A stretch of 64,000 bases of DNA from positions 23,846,001-23,910,000 of the forward strand of contig NW_024466599.1 of NCBI RefSeq assembly GCF_017591425.1, in the 5' to 3' direction. Both the position numbers and the translations under genes were made by a program. The notes under the pieces are model-generated. The model worked only from the letters and a program-made list of their open reading frames with translations. It did no database searches and had not been told where the DNA came from. Position 1 is the first letter of the stretch; each line of letters starts with the position of its first letter. The stretch comes from Ochotona curzoniae (lineage: Eukaryota; Chordata; Mammalia; Lagomorpha; Ochotonidae). Below, one piece after another: positions 33,425-44,330 of this stretch.

Positions 33425-36128
33425 TTTGGAGAGCAACATAGAGAAGTGATGGATGAGTCACGATAATTCTTAGCAATATAGAGCAGACTGGGAAAATGAC
33501 TTATGTGGAGCGTGACAAAGAATATATGCAAAGATGCATTTTCTTGGTTTTTTTTTCCTTCAGCTCAAACCAGTCTGAGTCACCTTTGATTATTATGGAC
33601 TGAGGAGTCCAGGGCAAGCACTCAGGCTGTTTCAGTCTGTCCTGTACATTAACCCACATGTTCAATTTATGCTGTCTGCCCAAGTTTAGTAGCAATGATT
33701 TGTGGATTCTGTCACCAGCACAATGCTCCCACTCTCCCTACCACTTTTTGCAGCATGGAAATTCTTAAGATCGGGCTCTTTGTTTAGTTTCTAAAAAAAA
33801 AAAAAACCTCAAACTGATGTCAATAGTGCAAGTTTATTGTGAAACCAAAGAATAAGGAAGTAGTCTGGCTTGCAAACCAAATTTTCAGTTCAAGAGTTGT
33901 GCAGTCTTTGTTATAGAGCAGAAAGAATGAGGGGTTAGGGCATGCTAATAAATGAAATGTTCATTTTTCTTAGAATACTTGGGGATCTCTCCAACCCTGA
34001 GTGTCACCTCTATCTTCTTTCATCATCTAATGCAGATTGAGTCTACCAGAGGTCACTGAGGTGGCCATATTGGATTCAGCTAGTTCTGACTAGCTGAGGG
34101 TGAAATTCTGACCACAAGGCATCCTGTTCTTAAAGATAAATGGTTAAACAATAGTGTGTGTGTGTCGGGGGGCTTCCGGGGGTTACAAGAGAGGGGGACC
34201 GTGGAATAGAAATTTGGCTAGGTAGTTCAAGCATTGCCCTAAGTAGCAATCCAACTCCTAGCACATCCTGAATCTTTGTAGTTTATCTGCCCAGCTTAGT
34301 CTATGCTCTTCAGGTGCTGTGATTTTTGACACCACCTGATGTAAAGTGCTGATCTGCCCGAAGTGATCTTAGCCACAGCCACTATTCAGTCTGTATAGTG
34401 AGTAAGAGTAAGAGTCACAAACTTTTGGCAGCCTGTGCTTAACTGCTATGTGTAATTTCTTTGTGATGAGCTAGATCATCTTGTGAGTGACACATTATGG
34501 TTTCTGTAGACTCCTGGTAGGATGAGGTGAGATTAATGATGAGGAAAGGATAGTAGAAACAAACAAGCAAAACAGCAAGATATGTTGATCTGATCTGGCC
34601 TTTTTCTACCCGTCAAACTATTTTTCACCATTGTTTCAATGTCATACTTTTTCATCTGTATTTGTACTTTTGGTACAACCCCAAAACTACTTGTTTTCAG
34701 TAATTCTGCTGCTTTCATTTGGACACCAGTGGCCCATGGTTCAGTCCCCTCTTTGCAATGTCACTTCACTTGCAAAACTTCTCCTGTCTTCCCATTAGGG
34801 AAGGCAGTCATTGCTCAATCTGGTCCTTCCAAAGCCCTGAATTACTGCATCATGTTGGGATAGTATGATGAGTTACTTACTTCCTTGACTTCCTATTGGA
34901 TTTCAGATGGTGTGATCATTTTAGCCAAGAAAGTTTTACATTATTTTTCTCTGTATATTTGTGCCTTTAGTGCTTTATACATAATACTCCCTAATCAAAA
35001 ATTCATTGACATGCAATAACTGAATAAATGAGTAGATCAATAATAGTTGACAGGAGAACAGAACAGTAGCTTAGTAAGAAAGTAAGGAAAGACAGTGTTC
35101 GGGTGGATATTCAAATATCTGAAAGTAGAACTCACCAGAGAGAGAGATGGATGAGAATAGAAGTCAAGAGAAACAGAGTAATGTTATTGTGGGAATAGTG
35201 AGCAGACTACAGAGCCAGGCAAAAATTATGAACTGTCCATATATTGCTCAGATTAGAAAACATACAAAAAGGAAATTGCACCAGTGATAACACAATTCAG
35301 TTCTCTGGATAGCAGCTTAGAATTTTACTGTGCTAATGGCTAACATCTGATTAATATTTTACAATTTCAGCTCTCAAAGGACAGAGAAAGCAATAAGGGG
35401 AAGGCTTTCATGGCCTGACTATAGCAGTGTTAGCACACACGATGTGGAAGAGACAGGAACTCTGGGAAAACGATATTCAGCTATGTTTGCCCTAGATGAT
35501 TACTTTCATTGTTTTGGGAACTGAAATTATACATGCACTTATGAAAAGAAATGTCAAGACAATGAAAAAAAGAATAACCTCAAGACTCCTTTGAGCTCAA
35601 CTACTACTAACATTTGTGGTACTTTGGATCTTTTAGAAACAAATATGTGTATAGCATGTGTGTTTTCCACATATTTTGTATACATGATTTGGTAACCTGT
35701 TTTTAAAAATTAATAATATTTTGAGAGTCTTTTTCCTTTTAAGACTTGAACTGTGTATCTCCATTCTCTCCCAGCCTGTAGGGGTTTTTTTTTTTTTATA
35801 AGAAATCACTGCCAATCTAATTTGACATCTTCTAAAGGTAATCTGGTATTTCTCTCATACACATTTTGGAATTTTTACTTTCTGTTTTACTGTTGGAGTT
35901 TTACTGTAATGTGCTATGATGATGGTCTTTTCTGTTCATGTCTATTAGGAATACTATGTCTTCTTATACTTGTCTGTCCCTTTACCCAAATTAGGTAAGT
36001 TTCCTGTTATTTTTCACTAAATAGACTTTCTAATTCATTTTCTCTTTCCACATCTTCAGGAGCTCCTTAGACATGTATGTTATCCTGTAAATCTTGAACA
36101 GTTTTTTTACTTTTTCTCATTTCTTGTT
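33425..36128. other. Unannotated sequence, possible old L1 at the end
   Basis: A13 at about 33794-33806, short (GT)n at 34155-34164, T12 at about 35787-35798. 35880-36128 is T-rich and may be the start of the L1-like region that follows the next SINE. No exon or RNA gene seen. Confidence 0.4.
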
Positions 36129-36129
36129 T

Positions 36130-36422
36130 GTTTTTTATTTTTATTTAAAGGCAGATTTACAAAGAAAGAGACAGAGAGAGAAAAAAAAGAGAGAGAGACA
36201 GAGACTCTCCACCTTTTAGTACAACCTCCAAATAGTCGCAGAAGTCAGAACTAAGCTGATCAAAGCCAGAGCCAGGAGTTTCTTCTGGTTGTCCCATGTG
36301 GAGTAGGGGCACACCAACTTGAGCCAAAGGGAGGGACCTGGATCAGTAGACAGGACATGAACCAGCACCTAACTGGAAAGCTTGTGCTAATGGTCAGAGG
36401 ATTAGTCACACTGTGTCAGTCC
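36130..36422 (-). mobile_element. CSINE, old, antisense
   Basis: TTTTTATTTTTATTTAAAGG, AGATTTACAAAGAAAGAGAC, a GAGAGAGA tract, GCCAGAGCCAGGAGTTTCTT, and a head ending ACACTGTGTCAGTCCC. Confidence 0.82.
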
Positions 36423-36424
36423 CC

Positions 36425-37955
36425 GCTTGTTTTCCTTTTTTGTTTAATTTTTTGTCTGAGATATTTCTAGTGATTTGTCATCTCATTCAAATATTCTTAT
36501 TGATGCCACTGAAGCTTCCTACCATATTTTAAAAATTTGATGTATTAAAATTTTTCATTTGTAATGTTTCTGTTTAATTTCTCTTCTGTATCTCATATCA
36601 TGGAAAATTTTTCATCCATCTCTTACGTGGACTTCCCTAATGTATGAATTTGCTTCCTGTGGCTTTTGATTAATCTTATCAGTTTTGAGTTCCTCTTCAG
36701 GCATTTCATGGATTTCTTCTTCACATCCTAATATTGAAATGTTGTGTTTATTTTCTCATGTTTCTGTGTTCATTTTTAGGCATTTGTGGAACCATGTGTT
36801 CATTTTCTTCTCTGATGACTTTTATCTTTGAAAAGTATTTCTGTGGCTTGTTGGAGCATTTGGTCTTTCAGTGGCTATTCCGGCCAGGGAGCTCTGTCAG
36901 TGCGTGGGTGTGGTATGAGAATCCAGAGGACCACAGTGAGTGTAGCGGACTCCCTCTGTTGTCAGAAGGGCCGGTGGTATAATCACTTTGGCTGGCATGA
37001 TCATCCTGTCACTTCCTGTCTGCCAGGGCGATTAATGCCAGGGAAAGCCCACAGTGGTTACACCCACAGTCCATGCATTCACAAAACTGCACAGACATCT
37101 GTTCAGTCCTCGGTGAGAGCACTGAACCCTATGTAGTGATCCACCTCAGGCACTTAGGGAACTCTGAACTTCAGAACGCAGATGTAGTGGTTGCCCAGAC
37201 ATTATGCTATATGCCCTATCAAGCAGTTACAGAAATCTCAGTTAGTCCCACAGTGCACCGGGTGGTACAGGGGATTGATCCTTAGCCCCTTAAAGCTGCT
37301 CTGTCTATGGAGGAAGCCAAGGTGTTCCCATATTCAGCTGGCACTTCATGTGCTGCCTTTTCATTTTGAGTATGGATGCCAATGCTATAGAGGGAAGAGG
37401 AACAACTCACAGCTTAAGTGGGGGCTCCACCCCTGGCCAACCGTTCTGGCTTGACTAAATGCCAATGGGGACCACAGACTTATCCCTCAGATAACATCCC
37501 CTGGTGACCTGTGCATTAGCTGTGGCAGCCTGTACGCATCTTGCTAAGACCACACTTCCAGTCTGTTATTTGTCGAAAGTTCTTCTTGGTTGGGATAGGA
37601 AGTGGACAGTGTGATCTCCTTTCACATGTTTAGAAAGGCACCCTGCCTCCTGCTAGCGCTCCAGACTGGACTCAAAGTTGTCCACAGAGTTGTCTCTCAG
37701 GTAATGTCACCAGTGATTTTGGCTGCTGTAGTCTCACTTCTTTCTCTCTCTTTTCTAAAGGCATCTTGTCCTGATGCTGGTTCTGATACGTGTGGGATCC
37801 AAACAGAGAAGGAAAACTGCCTGACTTTTAGTGCCGACTGTTGTGCTCTACAGAAGTGGGGGAGAGGAAGTAAGGAAGGCAGTTTCTGTGTCCCAAGTCT
37901 GTCAGTTGCTGTCCCCAGTCAGCTCCCCAGGCTGACATAAGTCAGTGAGTGACTG
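36425..37955 (-). mobile_element. Possible old L1 5' region (5' UTR/ORF1 start), antisense
   Basis: 36430-36780 is T-rich, with blocks (CCTCTTCAGGCATTTCATGG, ATTTTCTCATGTTTCTGTG) resembling the antisense of L1M ORF1/5' UTR. 36860-37955 changes abruptly to GC-balanced, CTG/CAG-rich sequence with several overlapping frames (36734-37454, 37602-37940). No frame matches a domain I know. An L1 5' UTR is the best explanation, but an unrecognised LTR or unique DNA remains possible. Confidence 0.4.
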
Positions 37956-38077
37956 TGAAATTCTCCCTTAGGTAAAACTGTGAGCATGGGGCACAGAGCT
38001 GCTTATTGCTACCTTCTCATGGTGTGATGGTTCACAGCTGGTAGTTGGTCGTACTGTGCAGCTGGCTGAGGCAGTGT

Positions 38078-38170
38078 GCATGTGTATACATATGTGCACA
38101 TATATATACATATACATATACATATACATATAATATATGTGTATATATAATATCTATCTATCTATCTAGA
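38078..38170. repeat. Compound (TA/CA)n and (CTAT)n microsatellite
   Basis: TATACATATACATATACATA units, then a TATATAATATCTATCTATCT tetranucleotide run. It produces the Thr/Tyr-repeat frame at 38045-38302. Confidence 0.95.
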
Positions 38171-38174
38171 TCTT

Positions 38175-38685
38175 TGTCAAAAATTTTCATCAGTCTTGCA
38201 CCTGAAAATGTGTTTCTTCCTTTGCTCTTTTCATATCTCAGAGCAGCTGAAGTTAGTGTATGGATCAGTTCTTTATTTGGGAAATCAACTTGTGCCATCT
38301 GATTTCCTTAGGTATCTTTGTCCCTTATTTTCCTCTCCATATAGGAGGTAGAATCTGTAGATGATAGAGCGAGTGAGAATCCCTGTTCCTGACCAAGATG
38401 GAGTAGTGGCTAATGTATAACTTTTATTTCCATCACAGACATTCGCATGGCACTGGAGGAGCAGAAAATGACAAAGGAGGTAGGGAAAGGCAGCAGAGCC
38501 TAGTGTAGGTTGCAAAGCGAGAGGGAGCTATGCAATGAGCCGGGGACTGTTGAAGGAGGGTGTGGCCAACAGAGAAAACAATGTGAGTTAAGAACAGAAC
38601 AACAGTGACAGAGCAGGATGGGTATTAATAAGAATATATATTAAGAACTCATTAAATATCACTAATTTTCAGTATTCATGGTAAT
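38175..38685. other. Unannotated sequence
   Basis: Nothing recognised; the minus frame at 38285-38515 has no domain. Confidence 0.45.
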
Positions 38686-38687
38686 TT

Positions 38688-38835
38688 CCACTTACTTTTC
38701 ACAGTGGTTCTAAAAACAGTGCTATTGTTATCGCTGTCTACAAATTGGAGAACTGAGTGGTACAGTAACTGTTCATTTTACCTGAGATTATACCGTTGTT
38801 ATGAGAGTCAGACCTAATTTCAAATATTTCATTAC
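38688..38835 (+). mobile_element. MIR SINE fragment
   Basis: 'tccacttacttttcacagtg', TATCGCTGTCTACAAATTGG, AGAACTGAGTGGTACAGTAA, GAGAGTCAGACCTAATTTCA follow the MIR core order (attttacagatgagg, aactgaggcacag, gccaggatttgaacc). Confidence 0.5.
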
Positions 38836-38839
38836 CATG

Positions 38840-39732
38840 ATTCATAGTTAACTCTAGTGTGAATTAGTGCTGAGCTCACCATGCTTTATTTAATTGGACA
38901 CCAGATAACCATTTATTAGGTATGTTCTAAGATGATCACTTAAATCAAATGGGAAGGAACATATAGGCTACATTCTAGGAATTATAATTGTTGGTTTTGG
39001 TGGTTGTCTCCACAAAAAAAAAAATGTTCCTACACCAAGAAGGTACCATATTGTTGTGTGGAACACCCTTATGTATTTTTAAGTCATTTGCATGTCTCTG
39101 ACTTTCCTGTGGAGGCAATTTACACTTTATGTAAATTATGTTTAGCCAGGGATTTTTTTTTTTAAGTTAAAAGTACAAGTTATCAAAGTTCAGTTATTGG
39201 TTTTTTAGAAAATGCCTAACATTAATGTGTTACTGATCCAGAGACTATGAAATTCTGAATGAAGAAAAGCAGTCCATATGCCTATTTCTGGCGATGCATT
39301 TAATAGATTAGTTCCCATTCTAATGAATTTGTGGCAGATTAAGTATTGCAGCCATCTTTGTAGATTTCTCTATCTATAACCTTCATAGTTTAGATAATAG
39401 TGACTGATGGGTGGCCGCAGACTTACTGGTATTTGTAGCTTGGAAGACTTCTGCCTTCCTGTAAGTGGCAATTACCTTCCTTTAATCAATTGGAAGCATA
39501 TTTTAAATTCATTGCTAATCTACTGATTGTGGGGTCTATTCAACACAGGTCAGGAAAGTCGTCATAATAAAAATGTAAAAGACATAATTATGGCAACCAT
39601 CTAACCCAATCAAATCAAAGTAATTCCCTAATTTCTACTTCTCAGTTCGAATGACACTGTTTATGTGGTCTGTCAAATACATTTAAGAGTTGTAAGCTGT
39701 ATGAGAAGTCATGCATAATGTATGGACAGTAA
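38840..39732. other. Unannotated sequence, SINE-poor
   Basis: No lagomorph-specific repeat. Together with 41.1-43.3 kb this is among the longest stretches without a CSINE. No exon evidence. Confidence 0.45.
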
Positions 39733-39734
39733 AT

Positions 39735-39835
39735 ACTTGAGGGCACTGATTGTGTCTTATTCATATCTGTGTCTGTAGCAGCTCCCACAAACCTTGGCAT
39801 AAATATAAGTGCTCAATAACCATTGTAGACATAAA
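39735..39835 (+). mobile_element. L2 LINE 3' end
   Basis: TTGAGGGCACTGATTGTGTC, 'cagcagctcccacaaacctt', GGCATAAATATAAGTGCTCA, ATAACCATTGTAGACATAAAT follow the L2 3' end (gggcagggactgtgtct, agtgcctggcacatagtaagtgctcaataaat). Confidence 0.65.
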
Positions 39836-40339
39836 TACACAGAGGACTGTGATTTGCAGTATGATTATCTCACCCTGTGAGTCTTCAAAATTGTGCTTCA
39901 ATGTGCAGTGTAAAATGAAAGTACTGAGAAAGTTTTCCCACTGAATTCCATTTAGTCATGTATTTGAGTGATAACTGTTACGGAGATGCTTAAATATCAA
40001 TTTATTAATTTTGTAAAGATAGCAAATTTTAAGTCACATTGCCTAGTTACCATGGAAAAACACTGGAGATGTTTTAATAAAGAACTTTCAGAGGGAGAGA
40101 AAGTTTCAGGCCTATAGGACATTTAAAAATATACCTTATACCTGTTTCCTAAGTTCAGGTAATTGCTTTTCTGTGTTTTTGAGTATTCTTAAAAACATTC
40201 TATGAATTCTTCAAGCCTTTAATCAATCTATTAATCTTCACACTCTAAAATTGAGGCATTGTTTTCCTTTTTGGGAGCCATACTGTCTTCCTTATTAATA
40301 TTTCTTATATTTCTACATTTAATTTTACAATTATTTTAG

Positions 40340-40548
40340 TAGAGAAGCAAGGCCTTTAATCAGGCACTTTGATAAGTACACAGGCATTTCAACTGGTGAC
40401 ATTCTTGTTGTACCATCCACCCTATCAACCTATTTCAGTTCACTAAGAGGAAGATCAAAAAATTAAGGAGGATTAAGTAATCTTCCTAAGGTCATGCATA
40501 TGGCATACAACAGATCTGGATTTGAAATACAAATCTATTTAATCCCAA
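40340..40548 (+). mobile_element. MIR SINE fragment
   Basis: AATCAGGCACTTTGATAAGT near the start, GATTAAGTAATCTTCCTAAG and ACAGATCTGGATTTGAAATA later, in MIR order. Confidence 0.5.
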
Positions 40549-40557
40549 ATACCAATT

Positions 40558-40722
40558 CAGCTTCCTGTTGATGCACATCTAGGAGGCAGTATATAATGGC
40601 TTAAGTATTTAGGTTGCAGCCCCAACATGGGAGACCACATTGAGTCCTGGCTATTGTGGATTTTTGGAGAGGATATGGAAGATGTCTTTCAACCTTTCAA
40701 ATATAAAAAGAAATAATTGAAA
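40558..40722 (+). mobile_element. CSINE fragment, 5'-truncated
   Basis: CTTCCTGTTGATGCACATCT, AGGAGGCAGTATATAATGGC, AACATGGGAGACCACATTGA, CTTTCAACCTTTCAAATATA. The tRNA-like head is absent; the copy begins mid-body. Confidence 0.7.
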
Positions 40723-40734
40723 GTATGCTTGAAA

Positions 40735-41105
40735 TGATAGCAAACTCCCTCAGCGCTATGGAATTAATGTTCATCCCTTACCGACCACATAATCTGTCTT
40801 AACCCCTACTATAAGGCAATAAGAGGTGGGAGTCTTTGGGAGGTAATCAGCTCTTGAGAATGGCCACTCACATGAATGGGGATGAGATCAGAGTTCTTCT
40901 CCTCTCTTGTGAGGACAGAGTTGATTAGAAGTCATCATCTGTGAACTAGAATCTGAGGCCTCATCAGATGGCAGCATTGTCGGTGCATTGCTCTTGGAGT
41001 CTACTTCCAGAACAGTGAAAAATAATTTTTGTTTTCCTTAAGAGCTACCCAGTTTGTAGTATCTTTATATAGCAGCTGGAATGTACTAAGACACTGCGGA
41101 TATAC
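40735..41105 (+). mobile_element. ERVL-MaLR (MLT1-like) LTR
   Basis: GGAATTAATGTTCATCCC, AGGTGGGAGTCTTTGGGAGG, TAATCAGCTCTTGAGAATGG, CACATGAATGGGGATGAGAT, TTGTGAGGACAGAGTTGATT, AGCTACCCAGTTTGTAGTAT, TACTAAGACA. Close to complete MLT1 order. The 95-codon minus frame at 41001-41288 is LTR sequence. No internal retroviral region adjoins. Confidence 0.8.
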
Positions 41106-41109
41106 TAGT

Positions 41110-43290
41110 TCAGAAAGATACATCTGATATGATCCAGGCTCTTCAGGCATTTCCCATTCATGGGCTGGCAGGACTCTCCCTGCAGGCCTCTTATTAATGT
41201 AGTAGGCAAGATTTACAAAGTGCTCCTGGCGTTCCTGAGTGTGGTTCAAACAGCAAATGGGGTGTGATACTGAGACCAGTAGTTTCACAAATTTGAATGT
41301 AAAATCTTTAAAGGAATTCCAGGAAAATAGCCCTTTGTGCTCAAGAAAAAAAATTTGAAAAAGCTGGATAAAGCAAATGAAACAAACCTTCTTGACTGCA
41401 GGATTTCCTCAAAGACTTTAATATGATAATAAATATAGTGGATTTCAAAGAGGTAATGGGATGTATACCTTTTCTCCACATATTTGATCAGGAATCCCTT
41501 TTCAGGGCAACTCTACTAGTATTTTCTGTTATAATAGTACTTCATAAAGCATGGTTTTGGAGCTGCCTTAGTGTCTAACAATAATTTCATTCTTTCTCAG
41601 GATATGAAACAATTTCCAACGTTTATTCTTATGTTTTACAATGTGCATTTTTTCCCCTCTGGAAACAGCATAGAAAATAAATGCATTGTAGGAATAGTGT
41701 TTGTCCAGTGAGGTGTTAATCTCCTAGTGTTTGTATACCTCAGAGAAAATGCCTCTGGATTTATTCATTAGTCTATTATGATTGTATTGTCCAATTGTAA
41801 ATTTTCTCTAAGTCTTTTCTTGAATTATCGATTTTTTTTTTTGGTTATGAACCATGTCTTAGGGGCAGGATAGCTTAAGAAGTACCACTTGTTTTATAAA
41901 TACAGTACATATTATTTTTCTGAATGTTTCTCTGTTGTTGTAGAATGTCAGAAATGGATGCTTCACTAAGTCTATAAATCAAGGGCTCAAAAATATTGCA
42001 TATTATAAATTTCTCACTTCTGACGTATTACTAATCCTAGGGAGATTCAAATAAATATCAATTCCAGGGAGATTCATTAAATTTTCAGTGATAGATGACC
42101 AAATGTAGTATTGATCTCTTTAAGTTTATGACTATTGTTTTTTTGCTTTTATAATGAATTTGAGAAGTATACAAATGAAAATAAATTTACAATATTATTT
42201 GTAAGCAGAAGACAATTAGCAACAACAATAAAATGTACAGAATGGGAGGATTAATTTTGTCAAAAATGTAGGTTAAAGTTGTTAAGGCAATAGCAAATTA
42301 GACTTGGCTCAGAAATTCCTAGCAACCAAGGGAATAAAAGATAGAGGCTGGGGGAAGCAAGGAATTATGGAGTTATAACATTAAAGCTTTAATAAGCAAA
42401 GTTGTTTCTTTGAGAACTTAAATAATGAGATAAGAATGCATTGCTTTCCGGTGAACTAACTGGGTCCAGAGACAGAATTAAGAATTCCAGAATAACAAAA
42501 ATCTCATCATATGTTTTGTGAATTTTTATTTCCTTCATAGACAGAAAAAACACATCAAATTGAAGGTGCTCTTCTTTAAAATTATCCCATTATTGCTTAA
42601 TCTCCTTATGATGAGTAGATTCCTGCATGATGTGAACCAAAGATTTTGGAAATGTAGATTGGATTAGATTTATGTTACTTACCCATGCTCACTTTTGAGA
42701 TGCATTCGTCAGAAAAGATTCATTTTGTGTGGATCTGAAAGCAGACATTTTGGGCATATCTGTGCTATAAAAATGTAATGTAAGTGTAATAAAGATTGCC
42801 AACTTAGGACCAAGTGTTCTCATTCTGCTAAGTTGTTTCCTTTTCCAGAACACATTTTTTTGCCACATGTGACCCTTTCAATGAAGCAGTTCATGGGAAT
42901 CTGCATGTGCAAGTAGGGGGCATACTTATAATCTCCTGAGTGTCTGACGGATTTCGTTCAATGGGCTTCTTTGTTCTAAAGTGTTGAAACTTTGAGTCTT
43001 AGAGCTATCTGCTGATGGATATTTTCCTCAGCAGTACACATGAGTCCTAGTGGTAACCCAGTAACTTGATGCTCTTTGAAAATTATATTCTTCTAAAAGT
43101 CAACTGTCATTTATATGAAGGGGAGGCAGAGTATATGAGGGAAGAAAAAGAAAAATCCTCGTGATGGTGCTCAATCACTCCCCTAATGTTTTTATCATGA
43201 TACTTAATAAGAGAAGTGTATGCAGCCAACTGGACACGTGGGAGTCAGTGGTGATGTATGAGGTATGATACGTGTAGGTCTCAAGTTCCA
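41110..43290. other. Unannotated AT-rich sequence
   Basis: About 2.2 kb with no recognisable SINE, LINE, LTR or exon. T10 near 41829-41838. Confidence 0.45.
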
Positions 43291-43299
43291 TTCCCAAGA

Positions 43300-43500
43300 T
43301 TTATCAGAAATTTTCATATGAATTTCATTAAATTTATAAACTGCATTAAGTAATATAGTATGTGTACCTTGATGACATCTTTGATAAATATTTTGTAATT
43401 TTAATTGCAGAATCTTTACTTCATTGATTAAATTATTTCTTAAATGTCTTGATGTGTGTGTGGCTGTTATACCTGTATTTATTTCGTAAAGATTTGTAAT
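43300..43500 (-). mobile_element. Old L1 ORF2 fragment, antisense
   Basis: TTTCATATGAATTTCATTAA, ATTTATAAACTGCATTAAGT, GATGACATCTTTGATAAATA, ATATTTTGTAATTTTAATTG match the antisense L1 ORF2 pattern ('gaatttcattgaatctgtagat... tttatagtttt'). It directly abuts the pika-type L1 3' UTR. Confidence 0.6.
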
Positions 43501-43895
43501 TACTGTTATTACTTTATGATATGATTCCATAGGTTCTGGGATTTCCTTTAACCCTTCCCCAAATCCTTTCTTTCACCACTCCCCCCCACTGATTTGCCCT
43601 ATATTATTACAACAGAATAGTTTTTCATAAACAGTCATAAGTCCATCATTGCAGGCATGGACGATGATAGAGTGTCCCACATCCTATTTTCAAGATACAG
43701 TAAACAGTTTCATTGGGAGTCCATCTTTGTCTGGAAGTAGAGATGCATGTTGCATTGTATCCTCACATCTGGATATGATAGTCTCCATTACGCAGTTACT
43801 ATATATCCCCTTAAATGAAAAGCCACAATACAAAACCAAAAACAGGAAGAAAAGATAGAAATTTACAATGCCAGGAAGTTAAATAACATGCTACT

Positions 43896-44013
43896 GAGTG
43901 ACTAATGTGTCACTGAAGAAATGAAAAAGATAATGAGGAAACTTTTTGAAAAAATATGATGCTACTGTATGACCTATGATTCAGGGAAGAATTTAATATG
44001 AGAAAAATGTTTT
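43896..44013. repeat. Single 118-bp unit homologous to the 117-bp tandem
   Basis: GAGTGACTAATGTGTCACTG ... AAAAATGTTTT corresponds to one unit of the pair at 21824-22057. It is closer to unit 2, sharing TGTCACTGAAGAAATGAAAA. Confidence 0.85.
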
Positions 44014-44137
44014 GAAGAAATGAAAATAAAAAGTAAAAATCAAAATCCATGAGATATAGTTTCTGCTAATCATAGTTGGTGAGATGTGGCTGCTATAGCC
44101 AACAGATAGATGAATTTTGCTTTTTCAATCCAGTCCA

Positions 44138-44152
44138 CTAATTATGATGTTT
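44138..44152. repeat. Left TSD of the U2 fragment
   Basis: CTAATTATGATGTTT, matched by CTAATTACGATGTTT at 44183-44197 (one C/T difference). Confidence 0.85.
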
Positions 44153-44182
44153 ACACTTGATCTTAGCTAAAAGGCCAAGAAG
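44153..44182 (-). pseudogene. RNU2 fragment: U2 snRNA retro-fragment (nt 5-34)
   Basis: The minus strand reads CTTCTTGGCCTTTTAGCTAA then GATCAAGTGT. This matches U2 snRNA nt 5-34 at 28 of 30 positions, with two transitions (C10 to T and G19 to A). It ends just as the branch-site recognition region begins, so the whole 3' three quarters of U2 is absent and it cannot function. There is no poly-A. It is bracketed by 15-bp direct repeats, and the homologous L1 at 22178-22193 provides the empty site CTAATTTATGATGTTT followed directly by GATTGATG. Short, 3'-truncated U2 retropseudogenes with target duplications are a known class. G4 of U2 may also be present, but overlaps the right TSD edge. Confidence 0.88.
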
Positions 44183-44197
44183 CTAATTACGATGTTT
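44183..44197. repeat. Right TSD of the U2 fragment
   Basis: CTAATTACGATGTTT; after it the L1 sequence continues as in the copy at 22.2 kb. Confidence 0.85.
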
Positions 44198-44330
44198 GGT
44201 TGATGGGTTTAAGCCATTTATATTCAAGGTAAATATAAATAGGTAGTAATTTGGTCCTGTCATTTTAGCAACAGTTTGTTCATTATTTGATTTAGTCTTC
44301 TGTTGTTATTTTGCTGGGATGTGTTCTTCA

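Larger units (their letters stand above)
43505..44330 (-). mobile_element. Internally deleted L1, antisense, second copy
   Basis: 3' UTR block at 43520-43860 (GGTTCTGGGATTTCCTTTAA, ATATTATTACAACAGAATAG, GTCTGGAAGTAGAGATGCAT), one 118-bp unit at 43896-44013, then antisense ORF2-start sequence (CAATCCAGTCCACTAATTAT, GGTTGATGGGTTTAAGCC, AATTTGGTCCTGTCATTTTA). Same order and junctions as 21.4-22.3 kb. It is interrupted by a U2 fragment at 44153-44182. ORF2 is almost entirely missing. Confidence 0.7.

Noticed and set aside
38045..38302. Frame with a Thr/Tyr repeat region
   Set aside because: Translation of a (TA/CA)n microsatellite.
40992..41288. 95-codon minus-strand frame with a protein-like look
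   Set aside because: Most of it is the 3' part of an MLT1-like LTR read antisense.
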